A stretch of 64,000 bases of DNA from Undaria pinnatifida (GCA_012845835.1 JABAKD010000002.1:20040129-20104128), one strand, 5' to 3'. Shown: positions 12,021-23,330, counted from the stretch's first letter. Made by a program: numbers and translations. Notes: generated from the sequence alone by a model not told the origin.

Positions 12021-12454
12021 AATATGGACGTCGCGCTTCGTGACAAAAAAAACGTGCGTTTGTTAGCCAGGGGGGTACAAAGTTGATCCACAAATATTTT
12101 TTGCGTACGCAAGATGTGACCCTCATACACGCGCGGGGTGGCGATTGGTCATTCTTCCCCTGTGGCATGCCACTTTGCGCCACCCCGCGGGGAACACCCT
12201 CCACTCCCCGAAAGGGAACCTTGTAACTTTTCAATAATTGCAATGCACAGCAGCAGTTTTGGCAGGAAATCAATAATTTTGGACCCGTCCAGCCGTCTGT
12301 CGTCGTAAACATCTTACGAGTAGTGTTATTTCTTGTGTCCTGTACCTTCTCTGCTATTCTGTGGCGGCGTGTTGTATGCAGTATTATACAGAAAGTAATC
12401 TATAACGTTGTGATGAAATTCGAATTAATAAATTATTGTTAATCCGTTCTTTTT

Positions 12455-12560
12455 ACCCAACGACATCATCATCAGTACACCCATTGTCCGTGCCGATTCT
12501 TTATCCTATGATGAGAGAGATACATTCTTTGGTCACAGATTGCTGCTGTGAGACAGGGTA
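12455..12560 (+). repeat. Dispersed repeat family 2, partial copy
   Basis: CATTGTCCGTGCCG, then GAGAGAGATACATTCTTTGG and TCACAGATTG align with the core of 2497-2725. Confidence 0.55.
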
Positions 12561-13206
12561 AACCAATGTACCTTGTATTCATGTAGTTTCGGTGCATGTG
12601 CCTTCGTTTCCAATGGCTTCGTTCAGCCGTCCCAGCCTATTCCGACCCCGACCCTCTCGTCCTCGCTGCGGTGGTGTTTGCTTACCCACGCGATGCCCAG
12701 CCTCTCCTCTCCCCACGCTGCGCCTATTACGCTCTCCGCTGTGGCGATGCTGCTCCTTTGCTTGGCAAGCAAGAAGAAAGAAAGAAGAGAAGAAAGGAAA
12801 AAGAGAAACATCATAATCTAACAATGGAAACGAAGTAAGAACAATTATAAACTATTCTCTAATTATATTTTATACTTGTGGCACAACGTCACTTGAGTTT
12901 AGTCGACTTTACATCAGAACGACATCTACCCTATACGCTATATATTCTCGTATACACACAATTTGTATCCCCGTCAAGAGCATTTTGTGTCCAGCCAAGA
13001 AACTCTTGCCCTCTGTCTCAAATTCGATAGAAGCGCGATCCTCACAACTACCCACCTGATGCCTCGACGAGCGCCTCTGCGCGCTGACTCGTTGCATGTG
13101 CTGATCTGCTGCTCGCGGCGACAACCAACTTCCACTCTGCGTCGTCATCCTTCGGCAATGTCTTATCAAAGCCTTCGTACAAGTAATGGTGAGTGCACAG
13201 CAGGGT
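12561..13206. other. No gene recognised
   Basis: Overlapping frames at 12573-12838 occur on both strands with no consistent signal. No domain was seen. Confidence 0.4.
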
Positions 13207-13345
13207 ATTCGATATGAGAATCGTGAGAATCGTGAGAATCGCAAGCTTTGACGAACGCCCATCCTATGAAAATTTGGTGGGCCGGGCAGGGCCACAGCCC
13301 ACTACATGAAAAAATGATGGGCCGCCCCACCAGCGTCGGCCCATG
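13207..13345. repeat. Composite of GAGAATCGT segment and GGGCC minisatellite
   Basis: The copy of the 11968-12020 segment is followed directly by ATGAAAATTTGGTGGGCCGG and a second GGGCCG unit, the same family as 7400-7795. Two independent repeats are therefore joined here. Confidence 0.75.
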
Positions 13346-14340
13346 ACAAGCCCTGGTTATCATGCTTTACATAGTGCGAGCGAACGCGAGTTTCTGATAT
13401 GCACGGCTCCAAAAAGTAGGGACCCCTTTCGACATGAGTACAGCGTTTTTTTCACTCAAATAATGGTGGATTTCGCACGCAGCGCAACGGTCACGCCCCT
13501 TCGTACGAAACATACTCTTGAAAAAACGTCATTTTTGGGGGCGTGCTGGTGTCCACCTCTTGGCCGTCACCGCGGCACCGCGCTCCGGTTCGATCGGGTT
13601 TGAGCGCCCCGCCCTCGCTGTCTCAGGGAGGCTCCTCGCGCATTGTGCGCAGGAGACTGCGAGCCCGGCGACGCTCGTTTTGATGAGACGATGCTACGCT
13701 GTTTTTCTTGGGAGGAAAAAAAAAAACTACGCGTAGCCTCAAGACGTGAAATCGCTGAAAATACGCCCCTCCGGCGATTGTTTTGCTCCGCTCCTCCCTC
13801 GACGACCCGCGACGGCGAGATACGAGACCGGGCGCCCCTGTCCTTGTGTCCCGCCCTCTCCCTCTGACCCCCGCTAAAAACCGAGGCAGTGCAGTCACGC
13901 GCTCTCCCGGCGTACTGACGACGCGAACCAGAGCTCTTCTGGGCGGGCTCTGGGTCGACGCTGGATGTCTCCACACGTGTTACCAAGCAGTCGTAGGTAC
14001 TTGGGCATCGTTCTGCCTCGCGTTTTTCGTTTCGTGTAAACAAACTTCTGCCTGTATGTACGTGCGCTTTTCACAGTTTTCTCTTTTCTTTTCTTTTTTT
14101 TTTTATGTTCTCTTTTATGGTCTGGCTTGTTTTGTTGCAGTGGTTTTGTTGTTTTCTCGTACCCGGTACGCTGGCATATCATTTGCTTTACCTTGATGAA
14201 TTGCGACTGTTTGGTTTACCCTGCTGTTTCACATCAGTCTGTGACCACATAATTGGTATCTCATAATTTGTATCTCTTTAGGGTGAAGAATCAGAACGGG
14301 CTCTGATTTCACTGATGTCGTCAGTAGAGCTTACCACTCA
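13346..14340. other. No gene recognised
   Basis: A GC-rich part (13560-13900) is open in several frames on both strands. No domain or coherent exon series was found. Confidence 0.4.
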
Positions 14341-14448
14341 TTCGAGAAAATGGTTGACGCAGACTGTGTACGAGACGAAGGAGGTTTCACCCTACATTGG
14401 GTTGAGGTATATATATATATTTTAAACTTTGTCAACCATTTTCTCGAA
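14341..14448. mobile_element. 108-bp inverted-repeat element (MITE-like)
   Basis: TTCGAGAAAATGGTTGAC at 14341-14358 is repeated perfectly inverted at 14431-14448. The 72-bp centre contains an AT run (TATATATATATATTTTAA). No coding capacity and no clear target duplication were seen. Confidence 0.6.
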
Positions 14449-15571
14449 AAGCGGGAAGGTATCCTTATCCAACGACACACACAAGCTGACGACAGCAGTG
14501 ACGGAACGTCCTTCTGCCCGAGTTCGTTGTCGTAACGTGCCGAAGTTAGTCCGCTTATGTCAGGTTCAGGGTTGAATGGGATCTCCTACCACGGTAAGCA
14601 GGGGCTCACCCAAGGTTACACAGACAGATCATGATCTAGACTGTCGATATCCTGTACGAGTAGCTGATGTCGTTATTACATTAGCTGTACAGAATCGGAG
14701 TACAAATGAACATCCGGGAAACGTGTGCTAAATCATTTAAATCATCCGGTTCTCACCCGCGAACACGATCTATACATAAGCCATGCAGATGGTATAGACC
14801 AGGGATATCTCTGCCCTGTAAGACATACATCTATAATGAATAGGGGTCTGATCTGTCCGATGTGTGTAACTCATTACCTGGTACGAATATAAAAAGTGCG
14901 GACCTGGCCAGTGCGGCAGAACGGAGATTAATTACCCCGAAAACAAACAAGAAAAGCGCTGTAAGTAGCACCCGATTGGATGTCGTGGGTCCTCAAGGCG
15001 GGTTGGGATGGCCTGTTTTTCCCGGGCCGTAATATAGTTTCTGCTTGGTTGTGGTGTTGGGTAGGCTGGGCTTAACCAAAGGGTGATTGCCCCCTCCTAT
15101 CTCTGGTTATCTCAAGTCCGCCGCGTCGAATCGTTGCACCCAATCTCGGGTTCGCTTTTCTTGAGCAGTCGCTGCGACCTCAACATTCCCGTCATATATA
15201 TATGTATCGTAGGGTGCCTGATTTTGTTCCGTTTTCACCAGCTTTGGGGCCTCCTCCCACGGCAGGTGGTCTCACGCATTCTTTGCGTCTCCCGCTTTTT
15301 CATTTGATGGCCTGCGGGGTGGTTCGGCTTCTCTTCGTTGTCTAACCCTCCTGTGGCCACCCCATAATTCATCGCGAGTGTTCATTTCGACCCCCGGGTT
15401 TCTCTGCCGCCGCGTTACCCGCCGGCGCCACCACGGGTAGATTGGAACTACCGCCATTGTTTGTTCTCACATAAACTCGCATCATCAAGTCCGTGGTGAC
15501 AGGACAGGCTCCCGTCACTTTGGAGCTGAGGAATGACCCAGGGAAAAACACAAACAAACCGCTACAGTGGG
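14449..15571. other. No gene recognised
   Basis: No domain-bearing frame, RNA gene or strong repeat was seen. Confidence 0.45.
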
Positions 15572-15699
15572 ATCCGAAGGGTGCGCCAGCTAGCGTTGGG
15601 TTACGAAAGCAACTGAGTTAAATCGACACACGACGCGTATGAAAATACGTGGAAGTGTGGTGAACTGAAGCTTTATTTTTCCCCATCCGCCGGAGGATT
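15572..15699 (-). repeat. Near-identical inverse copy of 37741-37868
   Basis: Read on the minus strand, ATCCTCCGGCGGATGGGGAA, then AAATAAAGCTT and a first block of family 1 match 37741-37868 with about six differences in 127 bases by eye. The high identity suggests recent spread. Confidence 0.85.
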
Positions 15700-16259
15700 A
15701 AAAACAAACAAACAACCAACAAACAAACCAAAGGTGGTGAACGCATATATCACAGCTGACGCAATTCATGCCTCCACCAGAAACATATAAAAGTGAAATC
15801 GGGAGTCAGCCTACGATGTGCCAGGTCCATACTGGTGCATACGTCTCACTACTCGCGCCTGGAAAAACCGACTACACCGCTTGCCACCCAAGAAAGACAG
15901 ACCACGTATATATTGCACGTAGTACCTATCACTACGCATACGCACGACAGACGCAAGTCAATTGGAAAAAAAAGAAAAAAAGAAGAGAAACGAAGATAAA
16001 GGAAAGAAAATAAAAGACAAGAAAGCGAAAAACGAAAAAGGAAAGGAAAGAAAAGAAAAGGCAAGACAAGAATGAGGAAGCAAGGAAAGGAAAAGAGAAA
16101 AAAAAACATACTAGCAGACCCTAGGAACTGACTAAAGACGGCATTGGGCTCATAGAGGGTATCAAGTGCATCATCAATGGCACTGGGGAGAGAACGCAAC
16201 ATGGCGAAGAAGTCAGAGCGGTCTTATGTTATCTTGTGACGGCCATTGCAAGGCCCACA
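15700..16259. other. A/G-rich low complexity, no gene
   Basis: Around 15965-16105 the + strand is almost pure A and G (AAAGAAAAAAAGAAGAG pattern). No coding sequence was recognised. Confidence 0.5.
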
Positions 16260-16717
16260 ATTTCAAGACGATGATGGCCAAACCCAGACTTCAGTCTCTT
16301 GGGCATGACGCCCCCCCCCTCCCCCCCCCTTCTTACCCCCTCCACCCCTCCACCCCTCCCCCCTCCCTCCCTGCCCCCTCCCCCCTCCCCCCAGCCGCTT
16401 AGAGATGCCGACGGTGGATGGCGCTGCCGCAGCCTTTGCGCGTCGCTCTGCAGCGTTGCGTCTCTCCGTTTTATGCCAATTCCGCATGGACAACTCGGCT
16501 CCCTCCTCTACTCGTCGAAACCATCTGCCGGCCTTTTGAGCAGCCTTTCGCCACCCTTCGAGTTTTATTCCAAAGCCCGACATATCCTCCTTCAGATGAG
16601 CCATCCAGTCCTTCTCTTGCCCCCCTGAGTAGCCCGTACCCCCAACAAGCTCCCCAAACATCACCCTCTGTGGCAGACGCTCCTCCCCCATACGTGCTAC
16701 GAATCCCGCAAACAATA

Positions 16718-16765
16718 AAATTCGTCGAACTCACGGCTGACGTCCTTGAAATATTTTTTATAAAA
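16718..16765 (+). repeat. 48-bp fragment of repeat family 1 inserted in the LINE
   Basis: On the + strand the flanks are CAA-TA (to 16717) and TA-TCCTCCG (from 16766). Removing the 48 bases and one TA restores a continuous LINE frame across ..VRKRRI and FAGFVARMG.. . The insert contains TTCGTCGAACTCACGGCTGA and ends TTTTTTATAAAA, matching 3133-3172. The apparent TA duplication resembles Tc1/mariner-type insertion, but the insert has no obvious inverted repeats. Confidence 0.8.
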
Positions 16766-17021
16766 TATCCTCCGTTTGCGCACTATCGCCTCTATGCTCT
16801 TGGAAGCTGTCTTGGCAAGCGCGTCGGCGTACGATAGGGTGTGGTCGTCGAGCTTCCGTTTTCGCCATCCGAGGCATCGGAGGAGCATGGAGTGTTAAAC
16901 CCGTCGTAGCCTGTCATAGTCAGGCTTCTTCGGGCTCCACGTCATGCAACCGTAAAGCAGTGTCTCGACCACCTCAGTTTTCAGCAACCGCACCTTCAAC
17001 TGTAAGCGCACACCCGGGCGA

Positions 17022-18134
17022 TTATGTAGTTCCATCTTGTACCGCTGGAAGCACGCCCAGGCCCTCTTGAAGACGCCGCGTTATTTCAATGCTAAGGTCT
17101 CTGTCTGCGGTGATAGCCCCGCTCAAGTACACAAACTCGACTACTTGGCCGGCTGCATTGATTGTGAACGACACCTTCCCCCCGCCTTTGGTTTGCAGGC
17201 ACGTAATCTTTGCTCTCGCCTCGGAGACCGTAAGCCCGAACGCCGAGCACGCAGTCACGATCACCGTCATCATCCTCTCAAGCCCTTCTGATGATCGCGA
17301 TACGATGCCCACATCGTCCGCGTACAGCATACCCCACAATCTCTGCACCTCATCCCCCTCCTTTCCCCTCCGCCCGTCGACTTTGCCTGTGCGTGAGCAC
17401 TTCTTCTCGCCTTTCTCCTTTCGTTGGAGCTGCACCATGTTGTCCGTGATGGCTGCATCAGCGAGGAAACGTTTCTCGGCCACACGCAGTACCTCTGTGA
17501 AAAACATGTTGAACAGCAGTGGCGCGAGCATGCATCCTTGCCTGAGACCTTGCTCCACGTCGAACTTATCCGAGCACTCTCCATCATCCAGCCGCACGCA
17601 TGCTTGCATGCCGTCGTGGAATTGGCGGATGACGGCGAGCATTCTCGGTGGCACGCCAAAACGAGCAAGGACATCCGACAGAAGGGTTCGGTCGACGGAG
17701 TCATATGCTTTGGTCAGGTCGATAAAGCGCAAGTACAAGGGGGTGTCCTTCTTCCGCGCCGGTTCCTGAAGTCGTCGTACTACGAACATGTCAACCGTCG
17801 AACGTTGGGGTCTGAACCCATACTGTTTCTCCGGCAGAATGTTCTCGCGTTCGCAATAGTCACTTCGGCGACCCGCGATGACTTTGAGGAATATTTTGCC
17901 GGCGTGGGCCACGAAGGAGATGCCACGATAATTGCCACACTCAGTCCGATCTTTCTTCTTGTGAAGCACCTTAATCGTTGCATCTTTCCACTGTTGCGGC
18001 ACGCCACCTCCCCTCCACACAGCGACAATGATATCGTGAAACTTTCCGAGAGTGTTCAATTCTCCTTCGTCTACCAAAACCTTCAAGAGCTCGGCCGGGA
18101 GACCATCGGGCCCTACCGCCTTTCGGTTCGCCAA
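17022..18134 (-). pseudogene. LINE reverse transcriptase domain
   Basis: The 370-residue open stretch begins at [16 protein letters not shown] (RT block around the GPDG motif). It continues with [36 protein letters not shown] (first catalytic Asp), the [12 protein letters not shown] block and [12 protein letters not shown], the intact YADD active site. The frame is lost at RRLQEG, where a small deletion shifts the downstream [11 protein letters not shown]-type sequence to another frame. In the family this enzyme copies element RNA at a nicked chromosomal target. Here it cannot be translated with its endonuclease because of upstream frameshifts. Confidence 0.92.
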
Positions 18135-18802
18135 CGCACGGATCGCCTCCTCTACTTCGTACCTAGACGGGACATCGTCTCAGTGGTCTGCACGGGGGTG
18201 ATTGCTTAAGCTCGTCCACAATGCTCGGATCAAGGGTCGGCGACTTGGTGTTAAGCAGTTTGTGAAACCACCTCACCCACCGCTCGTGGATGAGGGCATT
18301 ATCCCGCAGCAATCGACCTTCCTCGTCTTTGAATGTACTGCGAGTTTAACGTTCTCATCCCTTCCACATCCATCCCCTTTAGGTGTTTGTAGAAGCCGAA
18401 TTGATCACCTTCTCGGATACGCCCTTCCAGTTGGCTAACGTAATCTTCGAAGAACCTCTGTACAGCTTCCGCCCGCGTGCGTTTCAGCTGTTTTGTGGTC
18501 GCCTTCAAGGCTCGCCGTAGGCCACGATCGTTTGGAGCAGAACGGGCCCGTTTCCTCGCGTTTTCCCTATCCTGCCGTCGTGCTTTCAACTCCGCTCTCG
18601 TCTCCTCGGTCGCACACCAGCCCCTCGGTACTTGTTTGCGCCGAACAGGGGGCGCTATGTCGGCCGCATTCGACAGTAGCGTCTCGGTCAGTAATGAGGT
18701 CATATCATCAACGCTTACGGCATTAGTACCGGGTATCGGGGAGGCAAGCTTGGCTGCTATCGCGTTTTGGAAATTCATCCGGAGATGCGGGTCCGCCATT
18801 AA

Positions 18803-19677
18803 TCTTGGTAGATCAATGGCTCGCCGGTCTTTATGACTGTCTTTGGACGATTTGGTGCGATGCGGCCCAAAAGGCGACTATTTCCGATTACAAGGTTGCG
18901 GTCCGACTCAGCGTTGCCCCTGGGTGGGGTCCGCACAGTGACATTACGTACCAATCGTCTATCCACTTGCCGTGTCAGTATGTAGTCAAGCGTGTACTGG
19001 GCCTCTCCTCGGTTAGGACTCTGACTCGTGTACGATATACCACGAGCAGGTGTAGCATAGCACGTGTTGAGGAGGGCGAGTTTGTTATCAGTTGCGTGAA
19101 TCAATAGTCGCTCTCCGTTGTCGTTCAGCTCGTCACGTCCGTATGCACCCAATACGTTGCTGTCGGTCCACCCGATCCCTCTCATGCCTGTACGAGCATT
19201 TGCGTCCATCAGGACAAGGAGGTGGTCCCTACTGGGTACCCCCTTGACCACCTCGCCAAGTGAACTCCAAAAGGAATCCTCTTCGCTGGTGCTCTTGTCG
19301 AGAGTGGGGGCATAGCCTACAATGAAAGACACCCCGTTAGATTTCCCTTTGAGTTGGATGCGAACCTTCATCAATCTAGGACTGATGCACTCAACCGCGA
19401 CGTCGCCTTTATCCATCCCTGCCACGATAGACTCTCTAACAGCTAAGCCTACCCCGTGGTTCCCTTTCTTTTCGTGCTTTCCTCCGTCTGCTCCAGAGCA
19501 AAACACAGCATACCCCGCCGCCGTAAAAGCACTTTGTCCATTGCGCCTCACCTCCTGCAATCCTATGATATCACAACCTGCGTCCTCTCAAGTCTTTAGT
19601 ATCACCTCGGCGTGGCCTATGCCGTTCGTGCCCTTGAAAGCAAGTGTGCGAATGTTGTACGTACCCACGACGAGTTC
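18803..19677 (-). pseudogene. LINE AP-endonuclease-like domain
   Basis: The domain begins VVGTYNIRTL, is interrupted by an in-frame TGA just after VILKT, and resumes at CDIIGLQEVRR (metal-binding Glu motif). It continues through NHGVGLAVRESIV, LVLMDANARTG (Asp/Asn motif), QYTLDYILTRQ and ends near SDRNLV. The usual terminal motif is SDHNLV, so the catalytic His is changed to Arg. It should nick target DNA in an intact element. The stop, the His loss and a frameshift after IYQD show that it is inactive. Confidence 0.9.
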
Positions 19678-20390
19678 CCCTGCTCTCGACCTAGCCCTTG
19701 CACCTGTGCGTATTTTCTGAGCAGCCCTTCGAAACCTCCTGCGTCTCCACTTATTCCGAGCATCCGATTTCCTCCCTTCCACCCTCCGTTTTTCCCAGAC
19801 AGAGTATTCCCCCCTCTCCGTCTCCCTTTGCCCAGCCCTGTTCTTGCCTAAGTGCCAACGTGAAGGGGGCAGCAGTCCCGACACGCCACGTGTATCTCCT
19901 TCCCGACTTCGGTGCTTACTCACGTGGGTTCGATCCTCTCTTCTCTGTTCGATACGATCCCAACGCTTTCCGCGGCGGTGATGCGACACTGCGTCCGCAG
20001 CCAAGGATGCTGCGTTAAAAATTCCGCGAGGAACTTTTTTGCCTTGTCGCTGGCTGTCACCGCCGGCCCGGCCATACCCGAGCGCTAGTTCAGCGCACGA
20101 TTACGGTCGACGCCACACACCCCCTCAGGGGCTCTGGCACGTTTTGGGGAAGCCTCAGGCCCGAGCACCACCCCGGCCGCGGAGCAGCCGAGTACACTGC
20201 GGCTGCTTGCCCACCGCACCATAAGCTAGTTCCCAATACGTTTTTCCTGATAGTTTTTCTCGGACTCAAGAATTATTGCTTCCTGTCCTTTGACGAGAGG
20301 GAATGCTAAACCCCGCGCTTGATGAAATGAAAGCCGCGTACCGGACGGGAGAAGGGACAACTCCCGTGGCCACGAGTTGTTCGTAAGATG

Positions 20391-20776
20391 CAGTGATATA
20401 CATTGTTGTTTTTTTTCAACCGTTTCACCCCAGTGACGTCACTATGACGTCAATAGGGGGCACTTGGACCGGTATTTCGTATGGGTTAGGGTTAGGGTTA
20501 GTTCCATGATTTTGAAACTCCCAATAATGAAAGTCACCCATAAGATGGGGTGTCCTACCAATAATGTAAGTCCCCCATAAGATGGGGTGTCCTGCCAATA
20601 ATGTAAGTCCCCCATGAGATGGGGTGTTCTACATTATGGTGTTTGTCACCATGGATGGAACTAACCCTCACCGTAACCCTAACCCATACGAAACCCGATC
20701 GGAGTGCCCTCTAACGACGTCATAGTGACGTCACTGGGGTGAACTGGTTGAAAGATCACAATTATGTGTATCACTG
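20391..20776. mobile_element. 386-bp fold-back element with about 120-bp inverted arms
   Basis: The left arm (20391-20510) begins CAGTGATATACA and passes CACCCCAGTGACGTCACTAT, TTCGTATGGGTTAGGG and TTAGTTCCATG. The right arm (about 20652-20776) is its reverse complement with scattered changes and ends TGTATCACTG. The centre holds three near-identical units of AATAATGTAAGTCCCCCAT plus AAGATGGGGTGTCCT. No coding capacity was found. The TTAGGG motifs belong to the arms and do not mark a telomere. Single-arm relatives are at 6405-6560 and 21005-21150. Confidence 0.8.
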
Positions 20777-20945
20777 AGAACATGGCTAACCCTGATCCTA
20801 ACCGTGATGACGTCACTGGGGTGGAATGGATGAAAAATCACATTGATGTGTATCACTGAGAACATGGCTAACCCTGATCCTAACCGTGATGACGTCACTG
20901 GGGTGAAATGGTTGAAAGATCGCAATAATGTGTATCACTGAGAAG
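20764..20945. repeat. 82-bp tandem extension of the fold-back arm
   Basis: ATGTGTATCACTGAGAACAT starts at 20764 and 20846, and a related start occurs at 20928, giving an 82-bp period. Each unit contains TGATGACGTCACTGGGGTG. The right arm of the fold-back element has evidently been amplified outward. Confidence 0.85.
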
Positions 20946-21004
20946 ACGGAAGTCGAACATGAACTCAAGAAAGCACACACTCAAAACACACACTTGAACA
21001 AACA

Positions 21005-21150
21005 GGGGTGTCTTACATTATCACGTTCTTCGAAATCATGGAAATAACCCTACAGCCGTAACCCGTACGAAATACCGGTCGAAGTATCCCCTGATGACCT
21101 TACGGGGGTAAAATAGTTGGAAATGTCAAATAATGTGTATCCATGACAAA
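21005..21150 (+). repeat. Diverged single arm of the fold-back family
   Basis: TCATGGAAATAACCC, ACCCGTACGAAATACCGGTC, GACCTTACGGGGGTAAAATA and AATGTGTATCCATGA align in order with the right arm of 20391-20776. Confidence 0.65.
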
Positions 21151-22305
21151 CATAATGTACCAGGTAGCTCGCTCACCGTGTGAGGACTCGGTGCTACTCG
21201 TTGGTTCGATGTATTGGTACTCTCGTGGCGCATTGTCAGCCACGAAGTACTCAGTACCTCGGTGGGCGCTCTTGCCAATGACGGTCGCACTGGCCAGCCC
21301 ACTCGGAAGGGGTGCACAGAACACTGCATATCGTCAAAGTGGTGCCCAGCGCAGGCGTGCCTGAGGGGTTGGCCGTGGACCGGGCGACCTTAGTCCCAGA
21401 GAGTAGCACCACCACAGCAGTATGTTGGGCATACCGTACTCGGAGATATTGGAATGTGCGCTGAGGTCTTGATACTGACAAGGTATGCTACTGGAAATGC
21501 TTAACAGTACTAGTGTGCAATACACAAATTATGGCGGTACCCTCAGCACCTTGCCGGTAATCCAGGAGTATCATACCTCAAAGTACCCCCAATCAGAGTC
21601 TCTGATCACGCTTGCCCAGATATCTGGGTGCCGTGCCCCCCAGTACCTCAGAGTATCGGATAACGTCGTGTCCAGAAAACGGAATACGCCCTACGCAGTA
21701 CGCAGTACGCTGCGCCCAAAGCACTCGCTGGCACTCTGATTTTTCTGGTGCTAATGTGCTGGTACGGCTGCATGTACTGGCGGAGTATGCTATAATATAC
21801 CAGGTATATACATTTGACACTTGATCTTGTACCAGGTGTGAAAAACCCTGGGAACTATTATATCATCTTGTAGTATAATACGAAAGTATGATGTTATGTA
21901 CCCAATACCAGGTACCTGGTATCAGGTATCAGGTATCATTCCGACTTGAGACCATTCTTGGAAGTTAAGATATCCGCTCAATAAAATAGGCCGTTTGAGG
22001 CCGGCCATATCGATATAATTGAACATTTCATCACGTAGTTGTAGCATGTTGAAATATCCAGTCGGACATATCGAAATATTGAAATGTGTATTTCCGTTGG
22101 CGTGGTTGATTCGGTTGGCTGCTGTGTGTGATTCGGACGGCACATTACGACTTGACCAACACCTGGTATTGGTCGTCTTCGTCTCGCACACGGCAACACG
22201 CGTCAACCATGGGAGTGTCGAATACCAGCTATCAGGGGTGTGGTTAGGTCCACTGGCGTTGCGGGATGTGGGCGACATCGGTACAACTCTGTAGCAGTAT
22301 AAGTA
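21151..22305. other. No gene recognised
   Basis: Frames on both strands overlap without domain signal. TACCWGGTA motifs occur at 21158, 21798, 21906 and 21913. Confidence 0.45.
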
Positions 22306-22412
22306 GTATAGCACAAGAGCGGTAGTGCTGGTCTCCCTCTGGTGCGGACTTGTATATACCAGCCAACTATACCGGTAGTATACGGGACACCGGCGCTATT
22401 GGGCATAGCACC
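22306..22412 (-). repeat. Dispersed repeat, pair of 45538-45625
   Basis: The reverse complement contains CCCAATAGCGCCGGTGTCCC, GTAT, a GGCTGGTATATAC block and AGAGGGAGACCAGCACTAC. These align with 45538-45625. Confidence 0.6.
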
Positions 22413-22670
22413 GATACAGCAGTTCTGGTAACAGTCTAGCGCGGTTCAGTCCTGCCAAGCGACATCGCCGACACTAACCAAATAGGCACCACAGGGAGAC
22501 CCTACTACCTCACCTCGATCACCACGCGCCCAACTGCCAACGCTGCGGCCCCTGTCCCCCCCCAGATGGTGCGGGCAAAGTACAGCAATACGAGTACGAT
22601 ACTAATTAATAGACGTAGAAGCCGCCTGCAGAAAAAAAAAGAGTATTGTGTACGAGTAAAATAGGTACAC

Positions 22671-22757
22671 GGAGGGGCTCGAAACCGCGAAGTCTAAATC
22701 GTCATATGAGGTTTTTCCACTGTTTTATGTATTTATAGACCACCGGGGACGCCGGTC
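22671..22757 (-). repeat. tRNA-like element, degenerate
   Basis: The minus strand reads CCCCGGTGGTCTATAAATAC (A-box-like) and, further on, CGCGGTTTCGAGCCCC (B-box-like with one extra base). The CCCCGGTGGT start is shared with 10931-11004. No cloverleaf can be drawn with confidence. Confidence 0.4.
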
Positions 22758-23023
22758 TGTTGATATCGTACTATGCGTACCTGGTAAAAATGTTACGAGC
22801 TGGACCAACCATAATCCGGAGTGAAAAGGAAATTAGGCCATGCAGCGCTCAGTTTTACGCAGTTGGACTTGAAATTTGGACACGGGGTTGTTTATTCTAC
22901 AACCAACACATTCCGTGCTGAACGATATTTTTTTCCCGAAAGACGTTACTGATTCAAAAATCCGAAAAATAAAAAATCGGCCTTACCCGACACTATCTGT
23001 AGAGGTTTTTGCCCTCGTCTGCC

Positions 23024-23330
23024 TTCTGGACAAGCCGTGGTCATAGCTGTCGTCCCTTCTCCCTCCCGGTACATTACGTGCTATATTTTTTTTCACGAGC
23101 AGGGTTCGTTCAGCAATGGTACTGCGCCTTGATTTTCGCTGAAAATTTGGTTCAGCATTCCCACTTGTCGATTTTCGTCGTTTTTGTCAGTCATCATTGC
23201 CACTGTTTGTCGATTTTCGTCAAATTTGTTGTTCAGCATTCCCACGGCTCGTCCATTTTCATCGTGTTTTTCGCTCGGCATTCCCGTTTCTCATCGATGT
23301 TGGTCGAATACTGCCAACTCGTACTCTCGC
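23024..23330 (+). repeat. Repeat with internal TTCAGCATTCCCAC units
   Basis: It begins TTCTGGACAAGCCGTGGTC and TGTCGTCCCTTC, as at 10736. It then contains several units of about 50-60 bp built on TTCAGCATTCCCAC and TCGATTTTCGTC. Confidence 0.65.

Larger units (their letters stand above)
16260..20005 (-). mobile_element. Degenerate APE-type non-LTR retrotransposon (LINE, RTE-like)
   Basis: On the minus strand, in order, are a basic N-terminal region (20004-19680), an AP-endonuclease-like domain (19677-18803), a basic linker (18799-18340), a reverse transcriptase (18134-17022) and a C-terminal region ending near 16400. The parts lie in different frames or are split by stops, so this is a dead copy of one long ORF. 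Visible lesions are an in-frame TGA near 19588, frameshifts near 18803, 18345, 18180 and 17022, and a 48-bp insertion at 16718-16765. The endonuclease resembles RTE/BovB-type proteins; there is no RNase H domain. The 3' boundary is obscured by a C-rich (sense-strand G-rich) tract at 16310-16395, and no target duplication was identified. Confidence 0.9.

Noticed and set aside
20485-20503. TTAGGG repeats as an internal telomere
   Set aside because: The motif is part of both arms of the fold-back element and recurs with it elsewhere.
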